From: Ga0077555 sp050187415
Lineage (GTDB): Bacteria; Pseudomonadota; Alphaproteobacteria; Rhizobiales; Hyphomicrobiaceae
Direction: 5' to 3'
DNA: 64,000 nt
Assembly: GCA_050187415.1 (NCBI GenBank)
Contig: JBFWXN010000002.1
Span: 62,001-126,000 of the forward strand
This document shows, one piece after another, positions 16,321-26,220 of this stretch (within the stretch, counting starts at the first letter, position 1; each line of letters starts with the position of its first letter). The translations under genes and the position numbers were made by a program. The notes under the pieces are model-generated. The model did no database searches. It saw only the letters and a program-made list of their open reading frames with translations, and was not told the origin of the DNA.

Positions 16321-16350
16321 AAAAGGGGCTCGCGCTTCAGCACGAGCCCC
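16321..16350 (-). terminator. Rho-independent terminator of the cluster 2 livK gene
   Basis: On the minus strand GGGGCTCG, a 10-base loop and CGAGCCCC form a perfect 8-bp GC-rich stem followed directly by TTTT. It sits 20 bases after the LivK stop (16371) and between convergent genes, so it may also slow plus-strand readthrough from TrmN6. Confidence 0.85.
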
Positions 16351-16370
16351 GATCGCAATCCCGGAATGGA

Positions 16371-17477
16371 TCAGAGCTGCGCGTATTTGCCGTCCTTCCA
16401 CTCATAGAACATGTATGGCGGCAGGGTCGGGTCGCCCTTCTTGTCGAACTTGAACTTGCCGAGAACAGTGTCGAAGCTCAGCGCGTTGAGCTGAGAGACA
16501 ACCTTCTTCATGTCGAGGGCATTGGCTTTCTCCGCCGCCTGTTTCCACGCCTGGATCGCGGCGTAGGTGTAGAGCACATAGCCTTCCGGCTCGATCTTTG
16601 CGGCCCGGAACCTCTCGACGACGCTCTTGGCGGCTGGGCTCTTGCGCGGATCCGGCGAGAAAGTCATCAGCGTGCCCTCGCCCGCCTTGCCCGTGATCTG
16701 CCAATACTCCTGCGTTACGAGCGCATCGCCTGAGACGAGGATCGTCTTCATGCCCTGGTCACGCATCTGGCGCACCAGCAAGCCTGCTTCCGTGTGATAG
16801 CCGCCCACGTAGAGGATATCGATGGCAGCCTGCTTCAACTTTGTTACGAGAGCCGTGTAGTCCTTTTCGCCGGCCGTGAACGCCTCGTAGAGAGCTTCCT
16901 TCTTGCCCGCCGCGTTCATGGCCTTCTGCGTCTCGTCGGCGAGGCCTTTGCCATACGCCGACTTGTCGTGGACGATGGCGATCTTCTTGTTCTTGAACTT
17001 CGTCGCGAGATACTTGCCCGCAACAGAGCCCTGCTGGTCGTCGCGCCCGCACACCCGGAAGACGTTCGGCCCGGCACGCTCGTCCGTCAGCTTCGGATTG
17101 GTCGATGCCGGCGAGATCTGCACGACACCCTCTTCCGCGTAAACCTTGGACGCGGGGATCGACGAACCCGAGCAGAAGTGGCCGGCAATCAGCTTCACAC
17201 CTTCGCCCGCGAGCTTGGTCGCAACGGCAACGGCCTGCTTCGGATCACACGCATCATCGCCGACGGTGAGTTTCAGCTTCATCTTCTTGCCGCCGATGGT
17301 GACGCCGCCCGCCTTGTTGATATCGGCGACGGCCATCTCGGCACCGGCCTTCATCTGCGCGCCGAAGCTGGCGTATTGCCCTGTCATCGGACCAACGGTC
17401 GCGATGCTCACCTCCTGCGCCATGGCGGGCATCGCCAATCCGGCCGTGAGTGTCGTGACGGCGAGAATTCTCTTCAT
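16371..17477 (-). CDS. Periplasmic branched-chain amino acid-binding protein, LivK-like (cluster 2)
   Basis: Periplasmic binding protein of 368 residues with a signal peptide (MKRILAVTTLTAGLAMPAMA, cleavage after AMA near 20) and a type I periplasmic-binding fold starting VSIATVGPMTGQYASFGAQMK, close to classical LivK/LivJ. The usual cysteine pair around DDACDPKQ and HFCSGSS is present. ATG 17477 has GGGAGG nine bases upstream. It is the last gene of the minus-strand cluster, 153 bp after LivF; that gap contains a perfect 14-bp palindrome, so LivK may have its own promoter and be produced in excess over the membrane subunits, as is common for binding proteins. Confidence 0.92.
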   Translation of the reverse strand: MKRILAVTTLTAGLAMPAMAQEVSIATVGPMTGQYASFGAQMKAGAEMAVADINKAGGVTIGGKKMKLKLTVGDDACDPKQAVAVATKLAGEGVKLIAGHFCSGSSIPASKVYAEEGVVQISPASTNPKLTDERAGPNVFRVCGRDDQQGSVAGKYLATKFKNKKIAIVHDKSAYGKGLADETQKAMNAAGKKEALYEAFTAGEKDYTALVTKLKQAAIDILYVGGYHTEAGLLVRQMRDQGMKTILVSGDALVTQEYWQITGKAGEGTLMTFSPDPRKSPAAKSVVERFRAAKIEPEGYVLYTYAAIQAWKQAAEKANALDMKKVVSQLNALSFDTVLGKFKFDKKGDPTLPPYMFYEWKDGKYAQL

Positions 17478-17605
17478 GAGATCGAGCCTCCCAAATTGAT
17501 TGAGGCGCCCGGCTTTCGCGATGGGCGGCACTCGCAAGGTCATAGCACAGATTTCACGCCTGAAAGTCGCCAATGCCACCCGCCCTTGCTCGACTTCGAG
17601 GCAGC

Positions 17606-17619
17606 GTGTTGCGCAACAC
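17606..17619. promoter_or_regulatory. Perfect 14-bp palindrome GTGTTGCGCAACAC upstream of livK (cluster 2)
   Basis: The sequence is identical to its reverse complement over 14 bases and lies 129 bp upstream of the LivK start and 12 bases beyond the LivF stop. A spacerless palindrome makes a poor RNA hairpin but a good binding site for a dimeric repressor. It could also be chance in a GC-rich genome. Confidence 0.35.
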
Positions 17620-17630
17620 CCAGGCGGCGT

Positions 17631-18362
17631 CTAATGCCGCCCGCCCTCGAGGTAGGCAGCACGGATCTCCTCCCGCGCAAGGAGATCGTGACCCGACCCG
17701 GAGAGCGTGATTTCCCCGTTGACCATGACATAGCCTCGGTGCGCGAGACGCAGCGCATGATACGCGTTCTGCTCGACCAGAAACACGGTCAAGCCCTCCT
17801 GTCGATTGAGATCGCGGATCACATCGAAAATTTGCCGGACGATCATCGGCGCGAGCCCGAGCGAAGGCTCGTCGAGCAACAGGAGCTTCGGCCGCCCCAT
17901 CAGTGCCCGCGCAATGGCGAGCATTTGCTGCTCACCGCCCGACAGCGTGCCCCCACGCTGGCTCTGGCGTCTCTCGAGGATGGGAAAGAGATCGAACGCC
18001 TTGCGCAGGTCCCCGTCGAACGTCTGCTCTTTGTCCGGATTGAGAATGGCGCCCATCTGCAGGTTCTCGAGCACGGTCATGCGCGGGAATATGCGGCGCC
18101 CCTCGGGCGACTGGGCGATCCGGAGTTGCATGATGCGGTGCGTCGGCAGCCGGGTGATGTCGCGGCCGTTGAAAACGATCTCGCCGGACCGCGCACGCGG
18201 CGTTCCGCAAACGGTCATCATCAGCGTCGTCTTGCCGGCGCCGTTGGCACCGATGATCGTAACGATCTCGCCCTCCGCGATATCGATATCGACCCCCCTG
18301 AGGGCCTGCACGCTGCCGTAGAATGTCTCGAGGCCGCGAACCTTGAGAAGGGGATCCTTCAC
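17631..18362 (-). CDS. livF: Branched-chain amino acid ABC ATPase, LivF-like (cluster 2)
   Basis: Cytoplasmic ATPase of 243 residues, the usual LivF length. Walker A GANGAGKTT is at about 38-46, the signature is LSGGEQQM, Walker B LLLLDEP, then SLGLAPMIV and FLVEQNA, the LivF pattern. It overlaps the LivG stop by four bases (18359-18362), so translation is coupled. Together with LivG it powers the LivHM permease; the nearby LivK is a classical amino-acid-binding type, making leucine/isoleucine/valine or a similar amino acid the likeliest cargo. Confidence 0.92.
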   Translation of the reverse strand: MKDPLLKVRGLETFYGSVQALRGVDIDIAEGEIVTIIGANGAGKTTLMMTVCGTPRARSGEIVFNGRDITRLPTHRIMQLRIAQSPEGRRIFPRMTVLENLQMGAILNPDKEQTFDGDLRKAFDLFPILERRQSQRGGTLSGGEQQMLAIARALMGRPKLLLLDEPSLGLAPMIVRQIFDVIRDLNRQEGLTVFLVEQNAYHALRLAHRGYVMVNGEITLSGSGHDLLAREEIRAAYLEGGRH

Positions 18363-19198
18363 GTTCGGATCTCCTTTTCGACCTGCTCGACCTCTTCGTC
18401 TTCGACACCGAGATAAGCGGCGATCACAGTCGGATCGGAGCGGATCTCGTCAGGTCGGCCTTCAGCGATCTTCTTGCCGTAGTCGAGCACCACGATGCGA
18501 TCCGAAATCTCCATCACGACCCCCATGTCGTGCTCGATAAGCAGGATCGACAGGCCGTTCTCACCACGCATGGACCTGAGCAGCGCGTTGAGCTCGCGAC
18601 TTTCTCGTGGATTGAGTCCGGCAGCGGGCTCGTCGAGGCAAAGCAGCGCCGGCTCTGTGCACATGGCCCGGGCAATCTCGAGCCGGCGCTGGTCACCATA
18701 GGGCAGATCCCCGGCCGCATGGTCGGCTCGATGCAGCAGGCCGACGCGATCGAGCCATTTTTTCGCCAACTCGACCGCCTGCGTCTCGGCAAGTGCGAAA
18801 CTCGGCAGGCCGACAAGGCCACCGATCGTAAAACCCGACGCCCGCATCAGCTTGTTGTGCTGCGCCACAAGCAGGTTCTCGAGCAGGCTCATGCCGGGGA
18901 AAAGACGGATGTTCTGGAAAGTGCGCGCGACATTGGCTTCCTCGCAGATGCGATGACCCGGCATCGTGTGCAGCCGATACACGCGACCGTCGGCGTGGTT
19001 TGCGCGAATCTCACCGGACGTCGGCCTGTAAAAGCCCGTGATACAATTGAAGACGGTGGTCTTGCCCGCGCCATTGGGACCGATCAGCGCCGTGATCTCC
19101 CCGCGCCCAGCCGTGAAACTCAGCGAATCCACGGCCACGAGGCCGCCGAACCGCATGCCGATCGCATCGACCTCGAGAACAGGCCCGCCCGTGGTCAT
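18359..19198 (-). CDS. livG: Branched-chain amino acid ABC ATPase, LivG-like (cluster 2)
   Basis: Cytoplasmic ATPase of 279 residues. Walker A GPNGAGKTT (about 40-48), LivG-type signature LPYGDQRRLEIARAM, Walker B LLCLDEP followed by AAGLNPRES, and LIEHDMGVVMEISD at the switch. The C-terminal VIAAYLGVEDEEVEQVEKEI tail is the LivG interaction helix. It overlaps both LivM upstream (four bases at 19195-19198) and LivF downstream (four bases), a tightly packed livHMGF order. Confidence 0.92.
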   Translation of the reverse strand: MTTGGPVLEVDAIGMRFGGLVAVDSLSFTAGRGEITALIGPNGAGKTTVFNCITGFYRPTSGEIRANHADGRVYRLHTMPGHRICEEANVARTFQNIRLFPGMSLLENLLVAQHNKLMRASGFTIGGLVGLPSFALAETQAVELAKKWLDRVGLLHRADHAAGDLPYGDQRRLEIARAMCTEPALLCLDEPAAGLNPRESRELNALLRSMRGENGLSILLIEHDMGVVMEISDRIVVLDYGKKIAEGRPDEIRSDPTVIAAYLGVEDEEVEQVEKEIRT

Positions 19199-20652
19199 CC
19201 GTGGCCCTCCTTGACGAGGTCACCGCCGATTCGCTGCGTCTGGCCGAGAGCGATCGTCGGCACGCGGCCCGAGACCACACCGCGCGGCCGCCACACCATC
19301 ACCGCCACCATCGCTATTCCGAACACCAGCATCCGGTAGATCTCGAGATCTCGGAAAAGCTCCGTACCTCCGATCATGACGAGCGCGGCGACCGCGACCC
19401 CGGCCTGGCTCCCCATGCCCCCCAGAACGACGATGGCCAGGATGATGGCCGACTCCCAGAACGTGAAGGATTCAGGCGAGATGAACGCTTGCTTGGTGGC
19501 GAAGAACGCGCCGGCGAATCCCCCGAACATCGCGCCGATCGCAAATGCGGTGAGCTTCGTGTTGGTGATATTGATGCCGAGCGATCGGCACGCGATCTCG
19601 TCCTCTCGCATCGCTTCCCAAGCGCGGCCGACCGGCAGCCGTCGCAGCCGAACCGTGACCAGGTTCGTGACCAGAGCCAATCCGAGAATGATGTAGTAGA
19701 GGAAGATGATGCGGTGGAGCGACGCATACTCGAGGCCGAAGTAGTCGGCGAACCCGCCTTCTGCTTTGAACTCGAGGCCGAAAAAGGTCGGCCTTGGAAT
19801 ACCGGAAAGGCCGTTCGGACCTCCCGTGAGGCTCTGCCAGTTGATCAACACGATGCGCATGATCTCGCCGAACGCGAGCGTGACGATCGCGAGATAGTCT
19901 CCTCTCAGGCGAAGTACGGGAAAGCCGAGCAGCAGGCCCCAGAATGCAGCCAGCAATCCGGCAAGCGGCAGGCCGATCCAGAATGAAAGGCCGAAATGCT
20001 GCGCCAGCAGCGCATAGGCATACGCCCCGACCGCGTAGAAGGCGACGTATCCAAGATCGAGGAGCCCCGCCAGGCCGACGACGACATTCAGCCCCCAACC
20101 GAGCATCACGTAGATCAGCACCAGGATGCCGAAGTTCTCCACGTAGTATCGGGTCGCCCCAGGCGCGAACGGAAAGAACAACGCCAGCCCGAGGAACAAC
20201 CATGCCGGCGAGCGCAGCCACACCCCGATCGCAAGCGGCACGATCAGCAGCAGATTGAGCCACCACGTGTGCGCGAGTTGCCCCGCCGCGCTCGCAACGA
20301 CAGCCGCGAGCAGCAGCAGCCCCAGCGCCGTCCGCCAGCCACCTAGAGCCAGAAAAATCTCTTTCAGCTTCAGCACAAGCCGGCGGAAGGTCGCGGTCAC
20401 ACCGCCGAGATGCGGCGACAGGAGATTGAGTCCAAGCCGTCCGACGAACACGGCGGCCATTCCGGACAGGACGAACGGCCATCGCGAGACGACCTCGAGC
20501 GAGGTCGCGTGCTCGACGGTCTGGTAGGTCAGGATCGGCATCGCCAGGAAGAAGGCGATGACGGCAGCAACGGCCGCATCCGCAACGGCCGCACCAAGTC
20601 GGCTTTGATCGCCTGAGGCAATGTCCGCGGATCGCGCAGCGGTTACGGCCAT
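19195..20652 (-). CDS. livM: Branched-chain amino acid ABC permease, LivM-like with N-terminal extension (cluster 2)
   Basis: Inner-membrane permease of 485 residues. About 150 N-terminal residues form extra hydrophobic segments (DAAVAAVIAFFLAMPILT, FVLSGMAAVFVGRLGLNLL and others) before the LivM core, as in the long enterobacterial LivM with its DUF3382-type region. The core contains LNVVVGLAGLLDLGYVAFYAVGA, a LivM signature, and the coupling loop ILAIVVLGGMGSQAGV. It ends with a Val/Arg-rich tail. Four-base overlap with LivG, and only 4 bp after LivH. Confidence 0.92.
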   Translation of the reverse strand: MAVTAARSADIASGDQSRLGAAVADAAVAAVIAFFLAMPILTYQTVEHATSLEVVSRWPFVLSGMAAVFVGRLGLNLLSPHLGGVTATFRRLVLKLKEIFLALGGWRTALGLLLLAAVVASAAGQLAHTWWLNLLLIVPLAIGVWLRSPAWLFLGLALFFPFAPGATRYYVENFGILVLIYVMLGWGLNVVVGLAGLLDLGYVAFYAVGAYAYALLAQHFGLSFWIGLPLAGLLAAFWGLLLGFPVLRLRGDYLAIVTLAFGEIMRIVLINWQSLTGGPNGLSGIPRPTFFGLEFKAEGGFADYFGLEYASLHRIIFLYYIILGLALVTNLVTVRLRRLPVGRAWEAMREDEIACRSLGINITNTKLTAFAIGAMFGGFAGAFFATKQAFISPESFTFWESAIILAIVVLGGMGSQAGVAVAALVMIGGTELFRDLEIYRMLVFGIAMVAVMVWRPRGVVSGRVPTIALGQTQRIGGDLVKEGHG

Positions 20653-20656
20653 CGGC

Positions 20657-21592
<936 letters not shown>

Positions 21593-21785
21593 CACCCCGC
21601 CTGCGCATTTTCCGCACGCTTTGCGGTGCGAGGTGGCCGGATTCGGCAGCGCACCTCGACCTCCCTTTACGCAAGCTAGCAAAGCCATGCGCCTGCGTAC
21701 ACTTCGTCTTGCCGCCAAAGCCTCCACTGTGGTTTCTACGACGCACGATTTTCAGGCGAGGCACGATTTGACCCGGTCCGGTGAA

Positions 21786-22709
21786 ATGGAAGACCCACCG
21801 GCTGTGGGACCTCAGACCTGCTCCGGGGAGGCGAAGCACCTCGGTGACGGCTCGACTTTGGCGACGCTGCTCGGATTCGGTGCGATCCTGCTCTGGAGCA
21901 CGCTCGCGACCCTGACCGCTCTCAAGGGGCCGTCGGTGCCGCCCTTTCAGACCACGGCGATCACGTTCGCCATCGGCGGCGCATTGCTGTCGGCATTAGC
22001 GGTCGTGCGCGGACGAGGCCATGCGCTCAAGCCACATCCCAAAGCCTTCGCTATCGCTTTCTACGGCTTATTTGCCTATCACGCCCTCTACTTCGCCGCC
22101 CTGAAGCTGGCGCCGGCGGCCGAGGCAAATCTCATCGCCTCGCTGTGGGCCCTGCTCACCGTCTTGATGTCCGGCCTGCTCCCGGGCCACGCATTGCACG
22201 GTCGTCATATAATAGCGGCGCTGCTGGGGCTCGGCGCAGCGGCACTCCTGATCCGGGACGCCGGCCCGCCCGGCGCGGCATTTCCCTCTCGCGAGCTTGG
22301 CCTCGCGCTGGCCTTCGCGGGCGCCTTCGTCTGGGCCAGCTACTCGGTGATGTCGCGGCTCGTTGCGGCGATCCCGAGCGAGAGCCTGGCGCTGCCGTGC
22401 CTTGCCACGTCCGCGCTGGCACTCGCGTCAAGCCTCGCTTTCGAGCAATGGACCACCGCCCCCTCGGCGAAGTCCTGGGTCGCTCTCGTCCTCTTGGGAC
22501 TTGGCCCCGTCGGAGCGGCCTTCCTGCTCTGGGATGTCGGCATGAAGCGCGGCCACATCGCCATTCTCGGCGTGCTCGCTTACGCCTCGCCGATCCTGTC
22601 AACGCTCTTGCTGGTGCTACTCGGCTTGGCGCACGCGACCTTCGCACTGGCCACGGCGTGCGTCATGATGATTGCCGCAGCTGCCATCGCCGTGCGGCGC
22701 GGGCCTTAG
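21786..22709 (+). CDS. EamA/DMT-superfamily transporter
   Basis: Inner-membrane protein of 307 residues with about ten hydrophobic helices in two EamA repeats (first starting LATLLGFGAILLWSTLATLTAL, second LALAFAGAFVWASYSVMSRL). DMT proteins of this type export or import metabolites and amino acids. Start ATG 21786 is preferred over the far-upstream frame opening because it gives the usual family length. Divergent from the second Liv operon, which suggests, without proof, that an overflow exporter is paired with an importer. Confidence 0.85.
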   Translation: MEDPPAVGPQTCSGEAKHLGDGSTLATLLGFGAILLWSTLATLTALKGPSVPPFQTTAITFAIGGALLSALAVVRGRGHALKPHPKAFAIAFYGLFAYHALYFAALKLAPAAEANLIASLWALLTVLMSGLLPGHALHGRHIIAALLGLGAAALLIRDAGPPGAAFPSRELGLALAFAGAFVWASYSVMSRLVAAIPSESLALPCLATSALALASSLAFEQWTTAPSAKSWVALVLLGLGPVGAAFLLWDVGMKRGHIAILGVLAYASPILSTLLLVLLGLAHATFALATACVMMIAAAAIAVRRGP

Positions 22710-22737
22710 GCGAGGTATCGCCTCTACCGCCGGCAAC

Positions 22738-23202
22738 TCAGCGGTAGTCGTCGATGATATACTTCCAGTAGCTTTCGATCTTGACGCCTTTCTCGCTCCG
22801 CGCGAAATGCCGTATCGAGATGCCGGCGTCATGCACGGTCTGAGGGGTCCCCGAGACAAGCGGATGCCACCAAGCCAGGTCCCGCCCCTCGCCCACCAGT
22901 CGATAGGCGCACGTCGGCGGCAGCCACGTCACGGTACGCACCGTCTCGACATCGATCTTGACGCATTCCGGCACCTTGTCCTTGCGGTTGGCGTAGTCCC
23001 GGCACTGGCACGAGCCGATGTCGAGCAACCGGCAGGCAAGCCGCGTCAGCAGGATTTCGCCGGTATCTTCATCTTCGAGCTTGTTGAGGCAGCAGCGGCC
23101 ACACCCGTCGCACAAGGCCTCCCACTCCGCCTCGGTGAAGTCCTCGAGGCGCCGGTTATGCCAGAACTTGTCCTCCACGTCGTGCAAAGTGACCTCTCGC
23201 AC
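22738..23202 (-). CDS. YcgN-family cysteine cluster protein
   Basis: A cytoplasmic protein of 154 residues of the UPF0260/YcgN group (YkgJ-like zinc- or iron-chelating fold). Conserved cysteines occur in CDGCGRCCL (C31, C34, C37, C38), then CRLL, SCQCRDY, ECVKI and a C-terminal TCAYRL. The FWHNRRLEDFTEAEWEALCD N-terminus is diagnostic. The start is uncertain: the frame runs up to GTG 23322 without any ATG, but family members begin near this GTG (23202), which has an AGG four bases upstream, and the extra 40 residues look like low-complexity readthrough. It is convergent with the DMT transporter (28 bp gap). Function not established. Confidence 0.75.
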   Translation of the reverse strand: MREVTLHDVEDKFWHNRRLEDFTEAEWEALCDGCGRCCLNKLEDEDTGEILLTRLACRLLDIGSCQCRDYANRKDKVPECVKIDVETVRTVTWLPPTCAYRLVGEGRDLAWWHPLVSGTPQTVHDAGISIRHFARSEKGVKIESYWKYIIDDYR

Positions 23203-23374
23203 TTGGCCTGCGATGCAGCTAGTAATGGCCCGGAACGCTGCGACTCGTCGCCGGGTGCGCGCTGCGTGGACCTGCCCGGCCGGAGCAGCGCTTGGGCTAG
23301 GGATGGAAAGCCGATCGGCCACCAGCCGCTACGACAAGAGCCGCCGGGGGGCTGGCACAGGTGGGACATAGCCT

Positions 23375-25645
23375 TTGAGCGATTGGTTCTTCAAGCAGAA
23401 CACACGCGGACGGCTTTGGCGACGGCTGGGGATCTTCGACTCCTGGCTCGATTCGAGCCTCGCAGGCCTGTGGCAGGGCTTGCAGGACCGCTGGAATGCG
23501 GGATCGAGTTTTTTCGCACGCTTTCGCCTCACCGGTTGGCGCCGCCTCTTGAACGAGGCCCTCTCGGAGGGGCTGACACTCGGCGCCGGCGGCCTGGCTC
23601 TGATGTACCTGTTGGCGCTACCCGCCTTCGACGAGATGGACGAATCGAAAATTCTCGGTACCGGCAGGTACAGCGTCAAATTCGTGGACACCAGCGGCAA
23701 GGAGATCGGCCAGCGCGGCATTCTCCACAACGATGCGGTGCCGTTGAGCGACATCCCTGACCATCTCATCAAGGCCACCCTCGCGACCGAGGATCGCCGC
23801 TTCTTCGAGCACTTCGGCATAGACGTGCTGGGCACCCTGCGCGCCCTCGCGACGAACCTCAGCGCCGGCGAGACGGTCCAGGGCGGATCGACCCTGACCC
23901 AGCAGCTCGCCAAGAACCTGTTCCTGTCCTCCGAGCGGTCGCTCACGCGCAAGCTCAAGGAGCTGTTTCTGTCGTTTTGGCTCGAAGCGCACTTCACCAA
24001 GCGCCAGATCCTGAAGCTCTACTTCGATCGCGCCTACATGGGCGGCGGTGCTTTCGGCGTCGAAGCCGCAGCGCAGCTCTACTTCGGCAAGTCGGTGCGA
24101 GATGTCACATTGGCCGAGGCGGCCATGATGGCCGGCCTGTTCAAGGCTCCCACCAAATACGGCCCGCACATCGATCTGCCGGCCGCCCGAGCGCGCGCCA
24201 ACGAAGTGCTGTCCAATATGGTCGAAGCCGGTTTCATGACGGCCGGCCAGGTCCAGAACGCCCGGTTGCATCCGGCACAGCCTATCGACAGCCGTCTCGC
24301 CTCCAGCCCGGACTGGTACCTCGATTGGGCGTTCGAAGAGGTGCAGCGGATCGCCGAAGGCCGCGGCTACTACGTTCTGACAGCCCGCGTCGCGGTCGAT
24401 CTGCGTCTTCAGCAGGCAGCCGAACAGGCGCTCGTCTCCACGCTCCGCCAAGAAGGCCGCGCCCGCCGGGCCAAGTCTGGCGCGCTGGTCGCAATGGAGC
24501 CGGATGGCGCAGTGCGTGCCCTGGTCGGGGGCCTCGACTACGGCGAGAGCCAGTTCAACCGCGCGACGCACGCCCGCCGCCAGCCCGGCTCGTCATTCAA
24601 GCTCTATGTTTACGCCAACGCCGTCGAGCATGGCCTTACGCCGAACTCGACCGTCTACGATCGCCCGGTGAGTTGCGGCAACTGGTCTCCGAAGAATTAT
24701 GACGGCAGTTCCGGCGGCCGCGGCGCAATTCCTATGGGCGTCGCCTTCGCCAAGTCTCTGAACACGACTGCCGTCGACCTCTCGCTGAAGTACGACCGCG
24801 AGAATGTCATCAAGCTGACCCGCCGGCTCGGCGTCGAAGGCGTCAAGAAAACGTGCTCCATGGCGCTCGGAGACGGCGGTGTCACGGTGCTCGAGCACAC
24901 CGGTGCCTATGCGACATTCGCCAACGGCGGCAAGCTTGCCAAGCCCTACGCGGTACTCGAACTCATGAATTCGCGCGGCGAGGTCATTTACTCGCGCGAA
25001 CAGGAAGAGCCACCGGCGCCACAGGTGATGAAGCGCCAGCACGCCGAATACATGAACCAGATGATGCACATGGTCGTCACCGATGGCACAGGCAAGCGAG
25101 CACAGCTCGATTTCACGCAGGTCGCCGGCAAGACCGGCACCTCGTCCAGCTATCGCGACGCATGGTTCATGGGCTTCACCGGCGACTACGTCGCGGGCGT
25201 CTGGATCGGCAATGACGACTTTCGGCCCATGGACCGCGTCACCGGCGGTGCCATACCGGCCTCTGCATGGCACACCTTCATGCAGGCGGCCCATGTCAAC
25301 ATGAACATCAAACAGATCCCGGGAATTCCCCTCCACCCGACTCAGGTCGCCGAACGCGCCCGGATCGAGGAGCTGAAGCGAACCCAGCCGCAGCTCGCGC
25401 AGGAGCTGGCAGCCGGCTTGCGCGGCAAGGACCGCCTGATGTCCCAGAAGCTCAAGGACGCACTTCGCAAGGTTGCGCGCTCGCTGCGCACGGCAGGCGG
25501 TCTACCTGAGCCGGCTGTCGATGAACGCGGCGAAACCCCGGGCGGCAGACGGGCCGGAGACATCCCCGGCCGTCCCGACAATGCGGGGCTGGCCGGGACG
25601 GTCCGAATCGGGTCAGGCGCGGGAACGATCGGCACGGCCCGCTAG
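23375..25645 (+). CDS. Class A penicillin-binding protein (transglycosylase/transpeptidase)
   Basis: Inner-membrane peptidoglycan synthase of 756 residues facing the periplasm. A basic cytoplasmic start, one anchor helix (LGAGGLALMYLLALPAF, about 69-85), then a GT51 glycosyltransferase domain with the catalytic EDRRFFEHFG (from 139) and TLTQQLAKNL, then the transpeptidase domain with SSFK (S406 nucleophile, K409), SLN, and KTGTSS (586-591). The C-terminus has a Gly/Pro/Arg-rich tail of about 60 residues, probably disordered. The start is TTG with GGTGGGA upstream. It resembles the PBP1A/1C-like group of Hyphomicrobiales. The following two genes are close behind and may be co-transcribed. Confidence 0.92.
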   Translation: MSDWFFKQNTRGRLWRRLGIFDSWLDSSLAGLWQGLQDRWNAGSSFFARFRLTGWRRLLNEALSEGLTLGAGGLALMYLLALPAFDEMDESKILGTGRYSVKFVDTSGKEIGQRGILHNDAVPLSDIPDHLIKATLATEDRRFFEHFGIDVLGTLRALATNLSAGETVQGGSTLTQQLAKNLFLSSERSLTRKLKELFLSFWLEAHFTKRQILKLYFDRAYMGGGAFGVEAAAQLYFGKSVRDVTLAEAAMMAGLFKAPTKYGPHIDLPAARARANEVLSNMVEAGFMTAGQVQNARLHPAQPIDSRLASSPDWYLDWAFEEVQRIAEGRGYYVLTARVAVDLRLQQAAEQALVSTLRQEGRARRAKSGALVAMEPDGAVRALVGGLDYGESQFNRATHARRQPGSSFKLYVYANAVEHGLTPNSTVYDRPVSCGNWSPKNYDGSSGGRGAIPMGVAFAKSLNTTAVDLSLKYDRENVIKLTRRLGVEGVKKTCSMALGDGGVTVLEHTGAYATFANGGKLAKPYAVLELMNSRGEVIYSREQEEPPAPQVMKRQHAEYMNQMMHMVVTDGTGKRAQLDFTQVAGKTGTSSSYRDAWFMGFTGDYVAGVWIGNDDFRPMDRVTGGAIPASAWHTFMQAAHVNMNIKQIPGIPLHPTQVAERARIEELKRTQPQLAQELAAGLRGKDRLMSQKLKDALRKVARSLRTAGGLPEPAVDERGETPGGRRAGDIPGRPDNAGLAGTVRIGSGAGTIGTAR

Positions 25646-25665
25646 ATGGCCGCTGGAGAGCGAAG

Positions 25666-26220
25666 ATGATCATCAACCTGATCATGTTTCTGCTGATCGC
25701 CGTCGCCGGCGGGCTTGGCTCGTCCTGGTACATGATCGAGCGCGGAAGCAGTCTGACCACCGAACGTACTGGCCCTTGGGCGGCGTGGTCCGCCGCAGGG
25801 CGCGCCGACGCCGATCCCTACACCCGGGCACACTTCATACGCCGTGGGATGCTGCCGATTTCCGCGGCCTTCGGGCTCACCTACGAGGCAATCTCGGACG
25901 GCGAAGGCCAGCGCCTCCATTCATCCTGCGAGTACGTCCTGGAAGGCGAGGAACCGCCGGCGCGCTTCTGGTCGCTGTCTGTCTTCGACGAGAATGGCCG
26001 TCTTATTCCGAACTCGGCCGACCGCTACGCTTACAACAGTGCCACGCTGCTGAGGCCAGCGGGTGGCGGTCTCCAGGTCGCGCTGGCAAGAAGCGCCCGT
26101 CCGGGCAATTGGCTCCCCACGACCGGAGCGGGACGAATTTCTCTCGTGCTGGCGCTCGAGGGACGCGAGCAATCCCGCGCCTGGCAGCCTCCAACGATCC
26201 GCAGGGTGGCGTGCCGATGA
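25666..26220 (+). CDS. DUF1214 domain-containing exported or membrane protein
   Basis: A 184-residue protein with an N-terminal hydrophobic anchor (NLIMFLLIAVAGGLGSSWYM, about 4-23) and a C-terminal DUF1214 domain (beta-sheet segment FWSLSVFDENGRLIPNSADRY onwards). In many bacteria DUF1254 and DUF1214 are found on one polypeptide; here the DUF1214 part is a separate gene placed first. Its last codons overlap the next gene by four bases (ATGA at 26217-26220), so the two products are probably made in equal amounts and act together in the envelope. It begins 20 bp after the PBP stop. Biochemical function unknown. Confidence 0.78.
   Translation: MIINLIMFLLIAVAGGLGSSWYMIERGSSLTTERTGPWAAWSAAGRADADPYTRAHFIRRGMLPISAAFGLTYEAISDGEGQRLHSSCEYVLEGEEPPARFWSLSVFDENGRLIPNSADRYAYNSATLLRPAGGGLQVALARSARPGNWLPTTGAGRISLVLALEGREQSRAWQPPTIRRVACR

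Noticed and set aside
16794..18416. A 540-codon plus-strand frame spanning livK and livF of cluster 2
   Set aside because: It crosses two recognised genes and their gap on the other strand and lacks any domain.
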